A stretch of 64,000 bases of DNA, from positions 1,364,001 through 1,428,000 of the forward strand of contig JAHWDD010000005.1 in NCBI GenBank assembly GCA_023897205.1, in the 5' to 3' direction. Origin of the DNA: Exophiala sp. HKRS030 (Eukaryota; Ascomycota; Eurotiomycetes; Chaetothyriales; Herpotrichiellaceae). A model generated the notes under the pieces. It saw only the letters and a program-made list of their open reading frames with translations, made no database searches and was not told where the DNA came from. Both the position numbers and the translations under genes were made by a program. Shown piece after piece: positions 12,389 to 21,841 of this stretch (position 1 is its first letter; every line of letters begins with the position of its first letter).

Positions 12389-12784
12389 AATTTCGGGATA
12401 CCATTGCCCCTGACCAAGCTCTCTCACGTGGCGTTACCTTGACATGATCGGGACGCTGCTCAGACCCTACAAAATGCACCGGCCAAAGGTCTGGAAAGGT
12501 TGGTGAATCTGTGTCCACATGAATTCGGGCGCCGGCTGGATCGGGTTAGTGTAATTCCTGAAAGGGGAAGTCCGGCCATAGACAGTATAGCAAAGCACAC
12601 CGCACAGGAAATCAATGTGGCCAATAAATTCTACACTGAATATTATTCTTGAAGTGAATCACGGAGAAGAACCTGGAATCGCCAGTTCAGTCTTCAACAA
12701 ACCTGCTACCAGTACATTGGCTGTGTTGTACCCTCAACTCTTATTTGACCTGAAAATACGACCCGGCGGACCGGCAGATCAACG
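12389..12784. other. Intergenic, SDR 1 to SnoaL-like gene 1
   Basis: These 396 bp must hold the SDR 3' UTR and the promoter of the next gene. Nothing else is recognised. Confidence 0.4.
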
Positions 12785-13270
12785 ATGTCGACCACAATGA
12801 CAAGCAACGCAATCATAGATGCAGAAAGACTACGGAAGATTGATGCGAATCGCAAGCTAGCTTACCAAATCTGTGAGCGCTGGTCTGTCAAGAAAGGGGG
12901 CGATATCGAACCATACTTTGAGCTCTACCACGACGATGCGACCTTCACGACCATCGCACAAAAGGGAATGCTTCCGATATTGGCTGGAACGCTTACTAAA
13001 GACGAATTTCGAGCATGGGTGTGGAAGGAGTCTCGGATCGGTGATGTCAGTGTCAAAGTCGAGGGGATCACGGCCGATGAGGACCGACTGGCCGTAGAAG
13101 CAAGCTCCAATATGGAAATCAATGGCAACAGCTATTGTAATAGGTACCATTGGCTGTTTGAAATCAAAGATGGAAAGATCTCAGCTGCGAGGTTCTACCT
13201 CGACACGCTCTTTGCAAGACAAGCCATGCAATGGGTCGAGGAAGCGGAGGCTGTCCAAAAGGCAAAGTAA
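12785..13270 (+). CDS. SnoaL-like / NTF2-fold protein 1
   Basis: A single-exon protein of 161 residues with the look of the SnoaL-like, NTF2-fold superfamily: an N-terminal helix (KLAYQICERW), a strand-turn segment ending in ELYHDDATFTT, a helix with DEFRAWVWKE, and paired strands (NRYHWLFEIKDGKI). Such cone-shaped folds act as cyclases, dehydratases or isomerases, or only bind ligands. The FEIKDGKI strand near the C-terminus is a good family marker. Codon 5 is a second possible methionine start (MTSNAI). The 3' end is 158 bp from that of SnoaL-like gene 2, which is convergent. The specific reaction cannot be assigned; in this cluster it may process a pathway intermediate. Confidence 0.75.
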   Translation: MSTTMTSNAIIDAERLRKIDANRKLAYQICERWSVKKGGDIEPYFELYHDDATFTTIAQKGMLPILAGTLTKDEFRAWVWKESRIGDVSVKVEGITADEDRLAVEASSNMEINGNSYCNRYHWLFEIKDGKISAARFYLDTLFARQAMQWVEEAEAVQKAK

Positions 13271-13428
13271 TAGAGTAGCTGTCCCGTTCCCAATCACGAC
13301 TCATGGATTGCTTTTCATTTTGTTCATTGCAGGTACAGGTTCTGGAAACGAGTCCTATCAATGGCCTCGACATTGCAAAAGCTTCCGTCTACAACACCAT
13401 CTAGTACGGGCAAATCCCAATGATATCA

Positions 13429-14061
13429 TCATTTCTTCTGAAGTGCCTTGACCAACGGAGACGAATCCTAGATACTGTGTTAGTAAAGACTTTGATTTCT
13501 ATCCGTCATTAGGGTTGCGGTGCCCCGAGAACTCACCGCCCAGATAGCATACGACTTGATCTTTGGATTTGGCGTGTCTGTATTCTCGAACCGGAGACGT
13601 CCGATGAATTCGCCGGCGACATGTTCACCGTTCTTGAGGTCCATGGCCACCCAGGCGATGAAGAGTAAATCGTCGGCGGCGTCGTTGGATGAGTATGCTC
13701 TCAAGACGGTGTGTTTGCGGGCATTGAACAATGTCCAAGCGTTGTCTCTGCTTTTTCTTATTTCTATTTCGGGAGAAGTCCCTCTGTGCTTTAGTGTGTG
13801 GTTCGTTTTACGTGGCTCAAAAGGAGAAAAGAAAAGCTGCACATCACAACAAGAGTAACAACAAAACTTACCGTCTCTGCCAGTCGAGATATGAGCACCA
13901 AATTGAGCTTTGGCGTCGGGTGTGAAGATTTCATCTGCGAGAATGTTGCCGACGTTGGAGTCGTGACTGTCGAGTAAATTGAAAAACCTACCCATCAAGG
14001 CCTTTACAGCATCCGGGACAGGGTGGTCAGGCCAGACTGTATCTTGAGTGTTGTAGCCCAT
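13429..14061 (-). CDS. SnoaL-like / NTF2-fold protein 2
   Basis: I model three exons on the minus strand: 14061-13872, 13781-13537 and 13467-13429, giving 157 residues. The start MGYNTQDTVW has an A-rich upstream context. The protein shows LMGRFFNLLDSHD, IFTPDAKAQFGAH, a core RKSRDNAWTLFNARKH, and GEFIGRLRF, a pattern of small fungal NTF2-fold proteins. The last exon adds DSSPLVKALQKK, and its junction (GTGAGT to CTAG) is well supported. Intron 1 (13782-13871) is 90 nt, in frame and free of stops; its donor GTAAGT is strong but the acceptor choice is less sure (an AG|GG acceptor keeps the frame). Function is unknown. Convergent with SnoaL-like gene 1, to which it is only distantly similar by eye. 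Confidence 0.75.
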
Positions 14062-14704
14062 TTTTGTTGATCCTTTTTTTTTCTGGTTGACCCAGTGTAA
14101 GCTACTGGGTAGGGCGGGTTTTCTGCCCAAGTCTTTCTTTCCTTCCGACAAGAAAAGAAAACAAAAATGCCCCAGTGCGAACAAGCTTCTCTCTCTTTCT
14201 GGTAGTTGCAATTATGTCTGGTGACTTGGGGGAGGTAACTTCACAAGCGGTATGTCCGGCTTTGGTTTCCCCAATGATGGGTGGTTGTATCTTGAAAGGT
14301 CAAGACCCACACACTTTCCGGATTCGGCCGGAGTGGACGTCCGGGGGAATTGAAAGGATCTCCTCCGCTCATGTTCAAAAGGTTGCGGTCCGAATAGATC
14401 TGGGGGAGAGGGGTTCAGGGATGACATACACAGTAGGAGCACCATTACCTAGACAAGCCAACATCAACGAACCATTATTATAGGATGTGGGAGGACCAGA
14501 GAGGCTGTAACGATCTTGCTCGTTCTTGATATTTGTAAAACCAATTAAAAAGGGCGTGAGTGAACTTTGACCGTATGTAGTGTATGTACCAAAGAATGGT
14601 GAGATTAGGACCGCGAGAGTTTTACAAATGACTACTAGGAAAGAGACACTTTCTGTATATCCTGCCGGCAATACCAAGTCAACACCTCAACGGTTGACAA
14701 TCTT
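14062..14704. other. Intergenic, upstream of SnoaL-like gene 2
   Basis: 643 bp holding the promoter of SnoaL-like gene 2, with a T-rich tract just upstream of its ATG. Short ORFs at 14175-14677 are not recognisable. Confidence 0.4.
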
Positions 14705-14971
14705 TTACAAATGTCCCTGGAATTGAGCCTTCTCCAGCGCCAGCATCATTTTCACGGTCCACTCCTCATGCGTGTACCCGCCAGAAAAGCGTGGAAATGA
14801 TTCCACCGTACCTCGAGTCGGGAGCACATCTTGCCAGACTTTGACGAGCTCGATGGCGGTTGCCAGTCCGGCATATCCTGCTCCAATTACAAAGATCTCG
14901 TCTCTTCTGCTTGAATGGTTGCCTTTGGTTTTTGCCATTCTCATGAGGCAAACGTGGATAAAATGATTCAA
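14705..14971 (-). pseudogene. FAD-dependent oxidoreductase remnant (N-terminal fingerprint only)
   Basis: An 88-codon ORF whose first half contains a dinucleotide-binding fingerprint, EIFVIGAGYAGLATAIEL, of the kind that opens FAD-dependent monooxygenases. After about 45 residues the sequence changes to a short tail (FPRFSGGYTHEEWTVKM) that does not continue the fold, and it stops. A functional flavin monooxygenase needs about 400 or more residues, so this is either a truncated relic or a junction of two pieces of one gene after an internal deletion. The N-terminal segment probably starts at MAKTKGN. Its place between catabolic genes suggests that a second flavoenzyme was once present. I cannot exclude a small expressed protein. 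Confidence 0.5.
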
Positions 14972-15605
14972 TGGGTGTAAAGACTTCTGGCTTTACAGGA
15001 CAAAGGGCTCAGTCGCCAAAAAAAAGCACGGGTCTGTCCTCAGGTCGTCGGCCCTCGAAAACCGTCGATTCAATGTTATATGGGGTATTTGGACTTTGTT
15101 GCACTGGGTTCATAGGCGTGTCAGTCGACCCTTACACTCTGATTACGACTGTAATTACATGACTCGGGTGAGTCGGTCACACGCTTGCATTAGCGGTACA
15201 CAGGCTGTTGTCCTTTCCGTCTTTCATGTACTTTTGTACGGATACTCGTCGGTGCGGACCCTCCGGTAGAGACACAATCCAGAATGAGCACCTCCCCGGA
15301 CAAATGTGGTTTGGGGTGCTGGATACCATCGAGTGGAATATCCCCCAATGATATTATCAATTCCGCCGTTTTGCTGACACGGAATGGCAGATAAGGTAGG
15401 CTGACTATACCTATACGCCGATCATCTATTGGGAGAGTAACGTTGATCGCGGTCATCCCGGTAGCTACCTATCTGAGAGAGAGTGATATAACTAGGAGAA
15501 GACCAAAGATTTGGATATTTGATCACAAGTTTACTCTAGTATATTATAGAAGCGGAGACTATAGCACAGATAGTTTCATGTGTCTAGGAGCCATCATTGA
15601 TAGAC
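14972..15605. other. Intergenic, downstream of acetoacetyl-CoA-synthetase-like gene
   Basis: 634 bp, including the 3' UTR of the CoA-ligase gene. An 88-codon ORF at 15190-15456 (minus) has no recognisable domain. Confidence 0.4.
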
Positions 15606-18237
15606 CTATAACTTCGCCGGCACTGCGCCACCAGCCTTTGTCACTTCTTCGATATTCACAAACTTCTCATAGATCTTCAAGCTCTCAGGATTAGCAACAG
15701 CTCCGGAGGGAACAATCGTTCGTCCGGAGACGATCTGTTTTACTGCCAACTCAATCTTTTTCCCGTTGATGGTGTATGGAATCTCGTTGACTTGCAGTAT
15801 ATGTTTTGGAACATGTCGCGGTGTGAGTTTCATCTGAATGATCTGCTTTGTCCGGGAGATCAGTGAAGCCGTCAGGGGCTTGTCGTCTTTCATCTTGACG
15901 AACAATAGGACAGTCTCGTCAGAATCTTGCGGTCGACGCTGTCCGACGCAAATTGTTTCCTCGAATTCGTGAATGTTGACAATCGCGTTGTAGATCTCGG
16001 CTGAACCGAAGCGGACGCCAGATGGGTTGAGAACGCCATCCCTGAGAGGTGTTTTTCTGTCAGTGGGAAGCTTCACATACTCTTGTCACGTCCGTAGGGG
16101 TAAGATTGTAGACTCATAAGACTTACGATCGCCCAAGCATGACAAATCCACCAGTCAGAGGCGACATGGACACAAAGTCGCCCTGCTGCCAAATGCCGCG
16201 GCCGTAACGAGAAAAGTACGAGTCCTCGTACCTCTTGTCACCATTTTCTCCCCAAAACATGACTGGTTGGCTAGGAAATGGCATTCTGCACACGAGCTCT
16301 CCAGGCTGTCCGGTTTTGGCTATTGAGACAGGTTGGTCTTTCTCCGAGTCAAGTATGTCAATGGCCATCCCGAGTGATGCTCTTTGTATCTCGCCGCAGT
16401 ACTCGGGTGATGTAGGGTCACCATTAACGACTGGGAGTTGCAAGCAAAAGTTAGCAAACAGGCTCTGCTCCGTTTCAGATGGAGCTCTTGTTAAATTTCA
16501 ATACTTACGTGAACCCGCAAGATCAGTTCCGCCACTTGAAGATATCAGGTGAACTCGGGGCGGAAACCCAATTTTGTGAAACCACTCACATACGTCCGGC
16601 TGGAGGACTGAGCCTGTTGAAGAGACGGTTCGCAGACTCGAGAGATCGATTGTGTCCCCTAATGTCGTTCATGAGTGAGCATTGAGGCTTTTTATCTCCC
16701 ATTTGAAAAACGACTTACGGGGCCTTATCCCAGATTGCTTCAAATCAGATAGGAATCTTGCAGAGGTGCCAAACAAAGTAATCCTAAGATTTGTTAGTTT
16801 AGAAGCGCCAAATCATCTCAGAGATGGATACCAACTTCAATGTCTCAACCATCCGAAGGGTCACAAGAGGATCTGGTTGCAGGGGAGATCCGTCATAGAG
16901 AACGACTTTGCCGCCATATGACAAACCGACCAAGACCATCAGCCACATGATCCAACCTGTCTGAAAACCAGCGTCTTCTGGTTAGTGTTTCACACTCTTT
17001 AATGAAGGTCGAGGCGTGTGATTTCTTTACTCACCGTTGTGTACTGATATATTGTATCCCTCGGGCGAACATCAAGGTGTAGCATGTAGTCTTTCTTGAT
17101 TTTCATCAGAGCGCCCTAGAGCAATGTCAATCAATGAGGGTACGATAAACATGCAGAAGCGTGCAGGCTCACCATGGCACTGTGGACGATACATTTTGGA
17201 GATCCAGTCTAAGAAATGTCAGCGTCATTAATTCTCACTTTGGCCTCACAGGCAATGAGCTTCGCAATCTTCTCACCGTGCCTGAAGAATACACTATAAA
17301 CCCAGGATGGGAGAACGAGAGTTGCTCAAATACCAACTTGTTTCCTGTCGCGAGGTCATTGAAGTCGTCCCATGTCACCATCCCGGGAAGCAAGGTTGTG
17401 TTGACGGCGTCTCGGCCTCTGGGGATGACAATCATTTTCTGAAAGTTTGGAAGTTTGCGCAGTTCCTCTAGACATCTTCGAGCTTTGTCCATTAGCGGTC
17501 GCCTCTGGCCATTGTAAACAACAGAGGTCTCGATTAAGAGAAATCGAGGTTCGATCTGCCGGAGTCGGTCCAAAATCCCACTCACTCCCATGTCTGGAGA
17601 TGAAGTGGACCAAATTGCGCCTATAGAAAGGACGGCCAGGGCGGTCACTATTGCCTCGGGCGTGTTTGTGATCACTGCGGCCACCCGGTCTCCCTTTCGA
17701 AGACCACTATTTCGCATCGCATCGGCCAATATCGTAACGCGTGCATGTAGTTGGCGCCATGTGATGTCTTCGATCGTTGAAAGCCCCTCGGAACATGCAT
17801 GTAGTGCGACATTCTCCCACGATGTTTTGCTTTGAAAAATATGTTCGGTGAAGTTGGCCTTCACGTCGGGGAAAAATCGCGGTGGTGGAAACATCTCGAA
17901 GTCCTGCAGGAACCTCCCAAAAAGCATTAGTTATGTGGCATTGTTACATACACAAATTTCCAGAACGTTATTCAGAAAAGGGGAAGCTTGCTCTTGTATC
18001 ATATGCTCGTGTGGGAATAATCCCTGGCTTAAGACCTTCATACTGGAAAAGGTCAATCCAGAAGTCTTCTGCTGTAACCCGGCTGGTCGACCAAGCATGG
18101 AGATCTTCATAGTTTCTCAGGTTGATCTTCCTCTTTGTATTGACCCAGCGACGGAATTTGTCCATGTTGGTCTGCTCTGTATGTGGGTGAACCCATAACA
18201 CGTCTGGATGTTTGGTATTTGGCTCGGTGATCGCCAT
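15606..18237 (-). CDS. Acetoacetyl-CoA synthetase-like acyl-CoA ligase, possibly frameshifted
   Basis: An ANL-superfamily ligase of the acetoacetyl-CoA synthetase group, which forms acyl-CoA from a keto acid, ATP and CoA. Nine exons are visible: 18237-17992, 17903-17277, 17208-17173, 17115-17035, 16960-16832, 16783-16719, 16658-16509, 16430-16127 and 16041-15606, about 690 residues. Landmarks are the N-terminal DVLWVHP block, the AMP-binding loop YSSGTTGSPK (residues 287-295, rebuilt by splicing), TTTGWIMWL, YDGSP, SSSGGTDL, GELVCRMPFPS, and the hinge GRSDGVLNPSG. Intron 1 uses a GC donor (AGA|GCAAGC) with acceptor at 17904; this alone keeps frame and restores the conserved order. The junction between exons 5 and 6 does not keep frame with any GT-AG pair I can find: the total is one base over a multiple of three. 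The gene is therefore either mutated, mis-sequenced or unusually spliced. Confidence 0.8.
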
Positions 18238-18572
18238 CTTCGGCCACGAGGCTTTGTGGTCTGAGGTCGCTCTAGTCGCAACTATGAAATGTTTCCCCCG
18301 GCTTGAGGTATCCTTGTCACAGAGATATAAAAATTAAACTCGCTTTTGATGATGATATTGCTAGCTGGCCAGTTGTAGTCTTTGAAACGGAGAACACTAG
18401 CACCGATGGGTTCGGACCTCTTCACGGGAACCGTATTGTGGATTCCCACTGGCTCCTCGAGGAGAATCTCTGAGATTACAAGTACCTAGACAGTGCACAA
18501 TCTGGCATAAAAATCTCTATCTAGAGATCCTGGACTGGCGAAACTTTGCAATTACCCGCCCAAGGACCAAAT
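18238..18572. promoter_or_regulatory. Intergenic, CoA-ligase promoter
   Basis: 335 bp between the aldolase stop codon and the ligase start codon, both minus strand. It must carry the ligase promoter. No specific site is recognised. Confidence 0.4.
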
Positions 18573-19598
18573 TTATATGCTGTTTTCGTAGTCAATGGCT
18601 TCCTTGATCGCCTCAGCCCACGATTTTGCGTCTGTCGGCGAGGCTTGGGGCAGCGGCCGTCTAGGATTTCCTCCATACCCAAAGTATGTCTGTAAAACGC
18701 TTTTGACACTCGTCACCCCACCGGCTACCAATGTGCCATCTGTATGGGCAAGAAGCTGCTGAAGTTTTCTTATCTCTTCTGGCTTACCTCCACCGACACA
18801 GAGATCGAATAGCTTGACACACGACTTGGGCAAAACATTCCCCAACCCGACGATAACACCCGTTCCTCCGGCTGTCAGGGTCGAGGCAATGCAATCTGCT
18901 AGGCCTACCAGGGCATGGAAACCTGATTCCGGAGAGCTCGAGGTGTTTTCGCCAACAGTTGACGCTACACGGGTGATTTTCCCCATATTTGCACAAGTGA
19001 ATTTGCAGCCCGTGATATTTGGGTGAGAGGCCAACTTGATAATGAGATCGGAGTCCAGATCTGTCCCTGATACAACTGGTGGATAGTTGTAAATGATGAC
19101 GGGTATGGGTGATACTGTTGCGATTTCCTCGTAGAAGTCGATGATATTCTGACGTGAGTACGCGCCCTTGAAGTAGCATGGTGGCAAAATTAGTGCGTAA
19201 TCTGCCCCTGCCTCGTGAAACTCCCTGCAGAAGCTGCTTGCCTCGTGAATAGACTGCGCGGAGCAATTTGAGATGATTGGCAGACGTCCAAACCCTGCGG
19301 CGTCTAAAGTCCCTCGGATCGCGCGGATCAAGGCTGTTTTTTCTTCATGGCTCAGATGAGCACCTTCACCGTTAGATCCTGCAAGAACAATGCTGTTCAC
19401 TCCTGCCTTGGCCAAACGTACGACATGCTTTTTCATGGCGACAACGTCAATCTCTTCATCCTTGGTGTTGAACAGAGTGACGGTTGCGACACTAACTCCT
19501 GGTTTCAAAGTTCGACGTTCTGACAGCATGCTGGGCAGTTGAAAGTGCGTGATGTCTGAGCATGAACGATGTGAAGCAGTTGTAGCCCTGAGGAACAT
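18573..19598 (-). CDS. DapA-family aldolase/lyase (DHDPS / 4-hydroxy-2-oxoglutarate aldolase-like)
   Basis: A class I pyruvate-dependent lyase of the dihydrodipicolinate synthase superfamily. The ORF encodes 341 residues; the methionine at 19529 (MLSERRTLKPG) begins the conserved fold and may be the true start, leaving 318. The (beta/alpha)8 landmarks are present: LAGSNGEGAHL for the G-x-x-GE carboxylate-binding loop, YNYPP with the catalytic tyrosine, GCKFTCAN with the Schiff-base lysine, and the C-terminal QTYFGYGG. Fungal lysine synthesis uses the aminoadipate route, so a biosynthetic DapA role is unlikely. Relatives cleave 4-hydroxy-2-oxoglutarate or aromatic hydroxy-acyl pyruvates (NahE-type hydratase-aldolases belong to this family). 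Tandem with the CoA ligase. In context, cleavage of a ring-fission product to pyruvate is plausible but inferred. Confidence 0.85.
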   Translation of the reverse strand: MFLRATTASHRSCSDITHFQLPSMLSERRTLKPGVSVATVTLFNTKDEEIDVVAMKKHVVRLAKAGVNSIVLAGSNGEGAHLSHEEKTALIRAIRGTLDAAGFGRLPIISNCSAQSIHEASSFCREFHEAGADYALILPPCYFKGAYSRQNIIDFYEEIATVSPIPVIIYNYPPVVSGTDLDSDLIIKLASHPNITGCKFTCANMGKITRVASTVGENTSSSPESGFHALVGLADCIASTLTAGGTGVIVGLGNVLPKSCVKLFDLCVGGGKPEEIRKLQQLLAHTDGTLVAGGVTSVKSVLQTYFGYGGNPRRPLPQASPTDAKSWAEAIKEAIDYENSI

Positions 19599-21159
19599 AC
19601 GAACTATTTCAAGCTAGTTGAGGCTGCTGTGGTGACAGCACAGCGGCACTTTGGGACGATCCAAGTCTTCACTAATGACATATGCTCTATGCCACACCAT
19701 TTTAGTACGCTGGAACAGGAATTCCGAACGTTCTTAAACGGCCGGGTTCATAGAATGATTCAACGATGACTATTGTATCATTGCCGGTAGCTCCGGACAC
19801 AAGCCCTGAAATCCAGGTTCATGCAGTACATGATTGGATTTCCCTGAACCGGGCTTCAACAGCCAGTACAGCGTCTGTTAAGCTACCGTGCTAACAGGAG
19901 GGCCGGATTTGGACAGGCTCATCAAAAGTCTAGACACTCATCTTCCGAGGTGTATCTAGAAATTTTGATGGCTGTCAGCTATGTGGATACTTCCTCGGTA
20001 TTGAAAGGACCAAGTTTAACTATGTATGTTAATCGCCATCAATCGTGATGTGCATCGAGATGACTAGAAATCCACTGACTGCATATATATATGAATATTT
20101 ACACCTTGGCAAGTCAGGATGAGGGCTATTGACACTAACAGAAGCCGCATCCATGGCATTAAAGGTGACGTTTCCATAACCCGCTTAATGAAGATATGTT
20201 ATTGAGGAGCGCGGCGCGACGGTATTGCAGTTCTCTCACAGAAAGGAGCACAGATCTTATCGGCACTATAAGAGTGGTCTATGCCTAGTCATACTTAGGA
20301 TCCAAGTTTAGCTTATCAGGATCAGAGTGATTCCATTCAACTTGTTTTGGCGGCTGACGGAGGCGGAACTGGGACATTCCAGAATCGTGGCTCGTAGTTG
20401 GTGATGTAATGTTTCATACGTGGAATGTCCCAGAAATTCTCCGTCTCCTTCATTGACTCTGCCAGATGCTGTGACTCGCTTGCAATTACAGAAGTCTTCA
20501 ATACGCTTGACATAGAATCCTGTAAAGTCTATCGTGATCCAAAAGAGGTAGCGGACCTATTTTCTTTGCCCACTCATCGTCGCGATGGCACTTTTAGAAT
20601 CGTTAGATATCTGCTTATTGCTGCATGGGCATGTTGGCATCTACCTAGTGAACTTGAAGACGTGAGTATTTCGCCAGTATTGGATGAAATATTCCCATGA
20701 TACGTCCGGCCTCTTATAACAAGTTGCAGTAATCTCGATAATGGAGTCTTTAGAGTCAGGGGCACTCAAAATTAAGACATCTTGAGTCAAATGTTAAAGT
20801 ATCGAGAACTTGAGCACCAGTGTGAATTGTTAGCTGCCTAGTATCTTAGTTCTTTGATTTATATTTCACCATTTCCCGTGTTTTGCTGGGGGTCTACCAT
20901 ACCGCACACGTACCAAAGTCTCGTTCTGTATCTCGTAGCATTACCGACCACTTCTAGAGAACTTCTAGCACCCCCAGGCCAATAGCGACTTTCCTCGTTC
21001 GGATGATGCTCAGAGCGGTCAGCTTCAGCAAAGGTTCATATAGAGCGATTCGTACGCCTCCAGGTCGTGACGCTGTGCGCATGGTGTTTCATGCTAGACG
21101 AATTTGCCATCTCCTAGCTATCAATCTCTTTTTCATTCCAAAGAAACCAGATCAACACG
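19599..21159. other. Intergenic with inverted repeat, between aldolase and P450 remnant
   Basis: 1.56 kb. It contains the aldolase promoter, a perfect 13-bp inverted repeat (20369-20381 and 20421-20433), and a 91-codon ORF at 20425-20700 with no recognised domain. The ORF starts inside the repeat arm. The lower half probably held the upstream region of the former P450 gene. Confidence 0.45.
20369..20433. repeat. 13-bp perfect inverted repeat with 39-nt spacer
   Basis: CTGGGACATTCCA at 20369-20381 is repeated as its exact reverse complement, TGGAATGTCCCAG, at 20421-20433. The flanking bases do not continue the match. It lies between the divergent aldolase gene and the P450/SDR side of the cluster. 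It could be a regulator-binding dyad, a stem in a transcript, or the trace of a small element. No target-site duplication is evident. Confidence 0.8.
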
Positions 21160-21701
21160 ATGGCATATGCGGTGGTAACGGCGGCCATAGCACTAGGCCT
21201 GTTGGTTTACCTAGTGCTCTGTACAGGGCGACGGGGGAAGGACTTACCCCCTGGTGCTTATGATGCCAGAACTAATGACGTGTTTCAACATTGATGAGGC
21301 CCAAAAACCTTGCCATTAACTGGCAATATCCATCAAATTCCCAAAGAGAAGGCCTACCTAAAGTATGTTAAATATACTTGGATCTTCTATCGCAGGGCTC
21401 TTGTGAATGGTGAAACTAATTGGTTAAATTCCACGAATGGTCAAAGGAATATGGGTCTATCTATTCAATCAAGGTCTCCTCTCAGACCACCATCGTTTTG
21501 ACAGACAGACGTTTGGTCAAGGAGTTGATAGAGAAGCAGAGCTCAGTCTCCAGTAATCGACCTAGATCTTATATCATGAAGCATATAGTGTACGAGGGTG
21601 ACGACATCATTCTCATGCAAGCGGATGATCCTCATTGGAAGATGGCTTGCCGATTCATGCACCAAATCTTTATTTGTGTATACATCATCTCCTCAAACTA
21701 A
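21160..21701 (+). pseudogene. Cytochrome P450, truncated 5' remnant
   Basis: The N-terminal part of a microsomal P450. It starts MAYAVVTAAIALG, a membrane anchor, followed by the proline hinge LPPG that is joined by a clean intron (from about 21248 to the GAG before 21300) to PKTLPLTGNIHQIPKEK. A second intron begins at GTATGT near 21364, but its expected acceptor before FHEWSKEYGSIYS reads TTAA where TTAG is needed, so it looks mutated. The frame then continues through IVLTDRRLVKELIEK and NRPRSY to DDPHWKMACRFMHQIF, about the first 150 residues of a protein that should have about 500. No I-helix, ExxR or heme-cysteine motif follows; the SDR 2 gene begins 140 bp on. It is therefore a broken gene, probably truncated by deletion. 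Confidence 0.78.
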
Positions 21702-21841
21702 AACTGTTCAGTCCGGGGCGACTAGCCTGCATTGAAGCACACACACACACCTCTTGAGAAGTGTTACTGGCATTGAAACTATGCCTCTTACCCATTTACA
21801 ATACTACTTGCGACTTGATGCTGCGCAAAGTTGGTTGAAGT

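Noticed and set aside
16784..16831. Possible U12-type intron (donor GTATCC) in the CoA ligase gene
   Set aside because: The donor resembles the minor-class consensus, but the branch region does not, most Pezizomycotina lack the minor spliceosome, and it still leaves the frame wrong.
18573..19598. Biosynthetic dihydrodipicolinate synthase (lysine pathway)
   Set aside because: Fungi make lysine by the aminoadipate route, so a catabolic lyase of the same superfamily is more likely.
20425..20700. 91-codon ORF as a gene
   Set aside because: No recognisable family, starts inside the inverted repeat, and no supporting splice or context signal. Left as unannotated.
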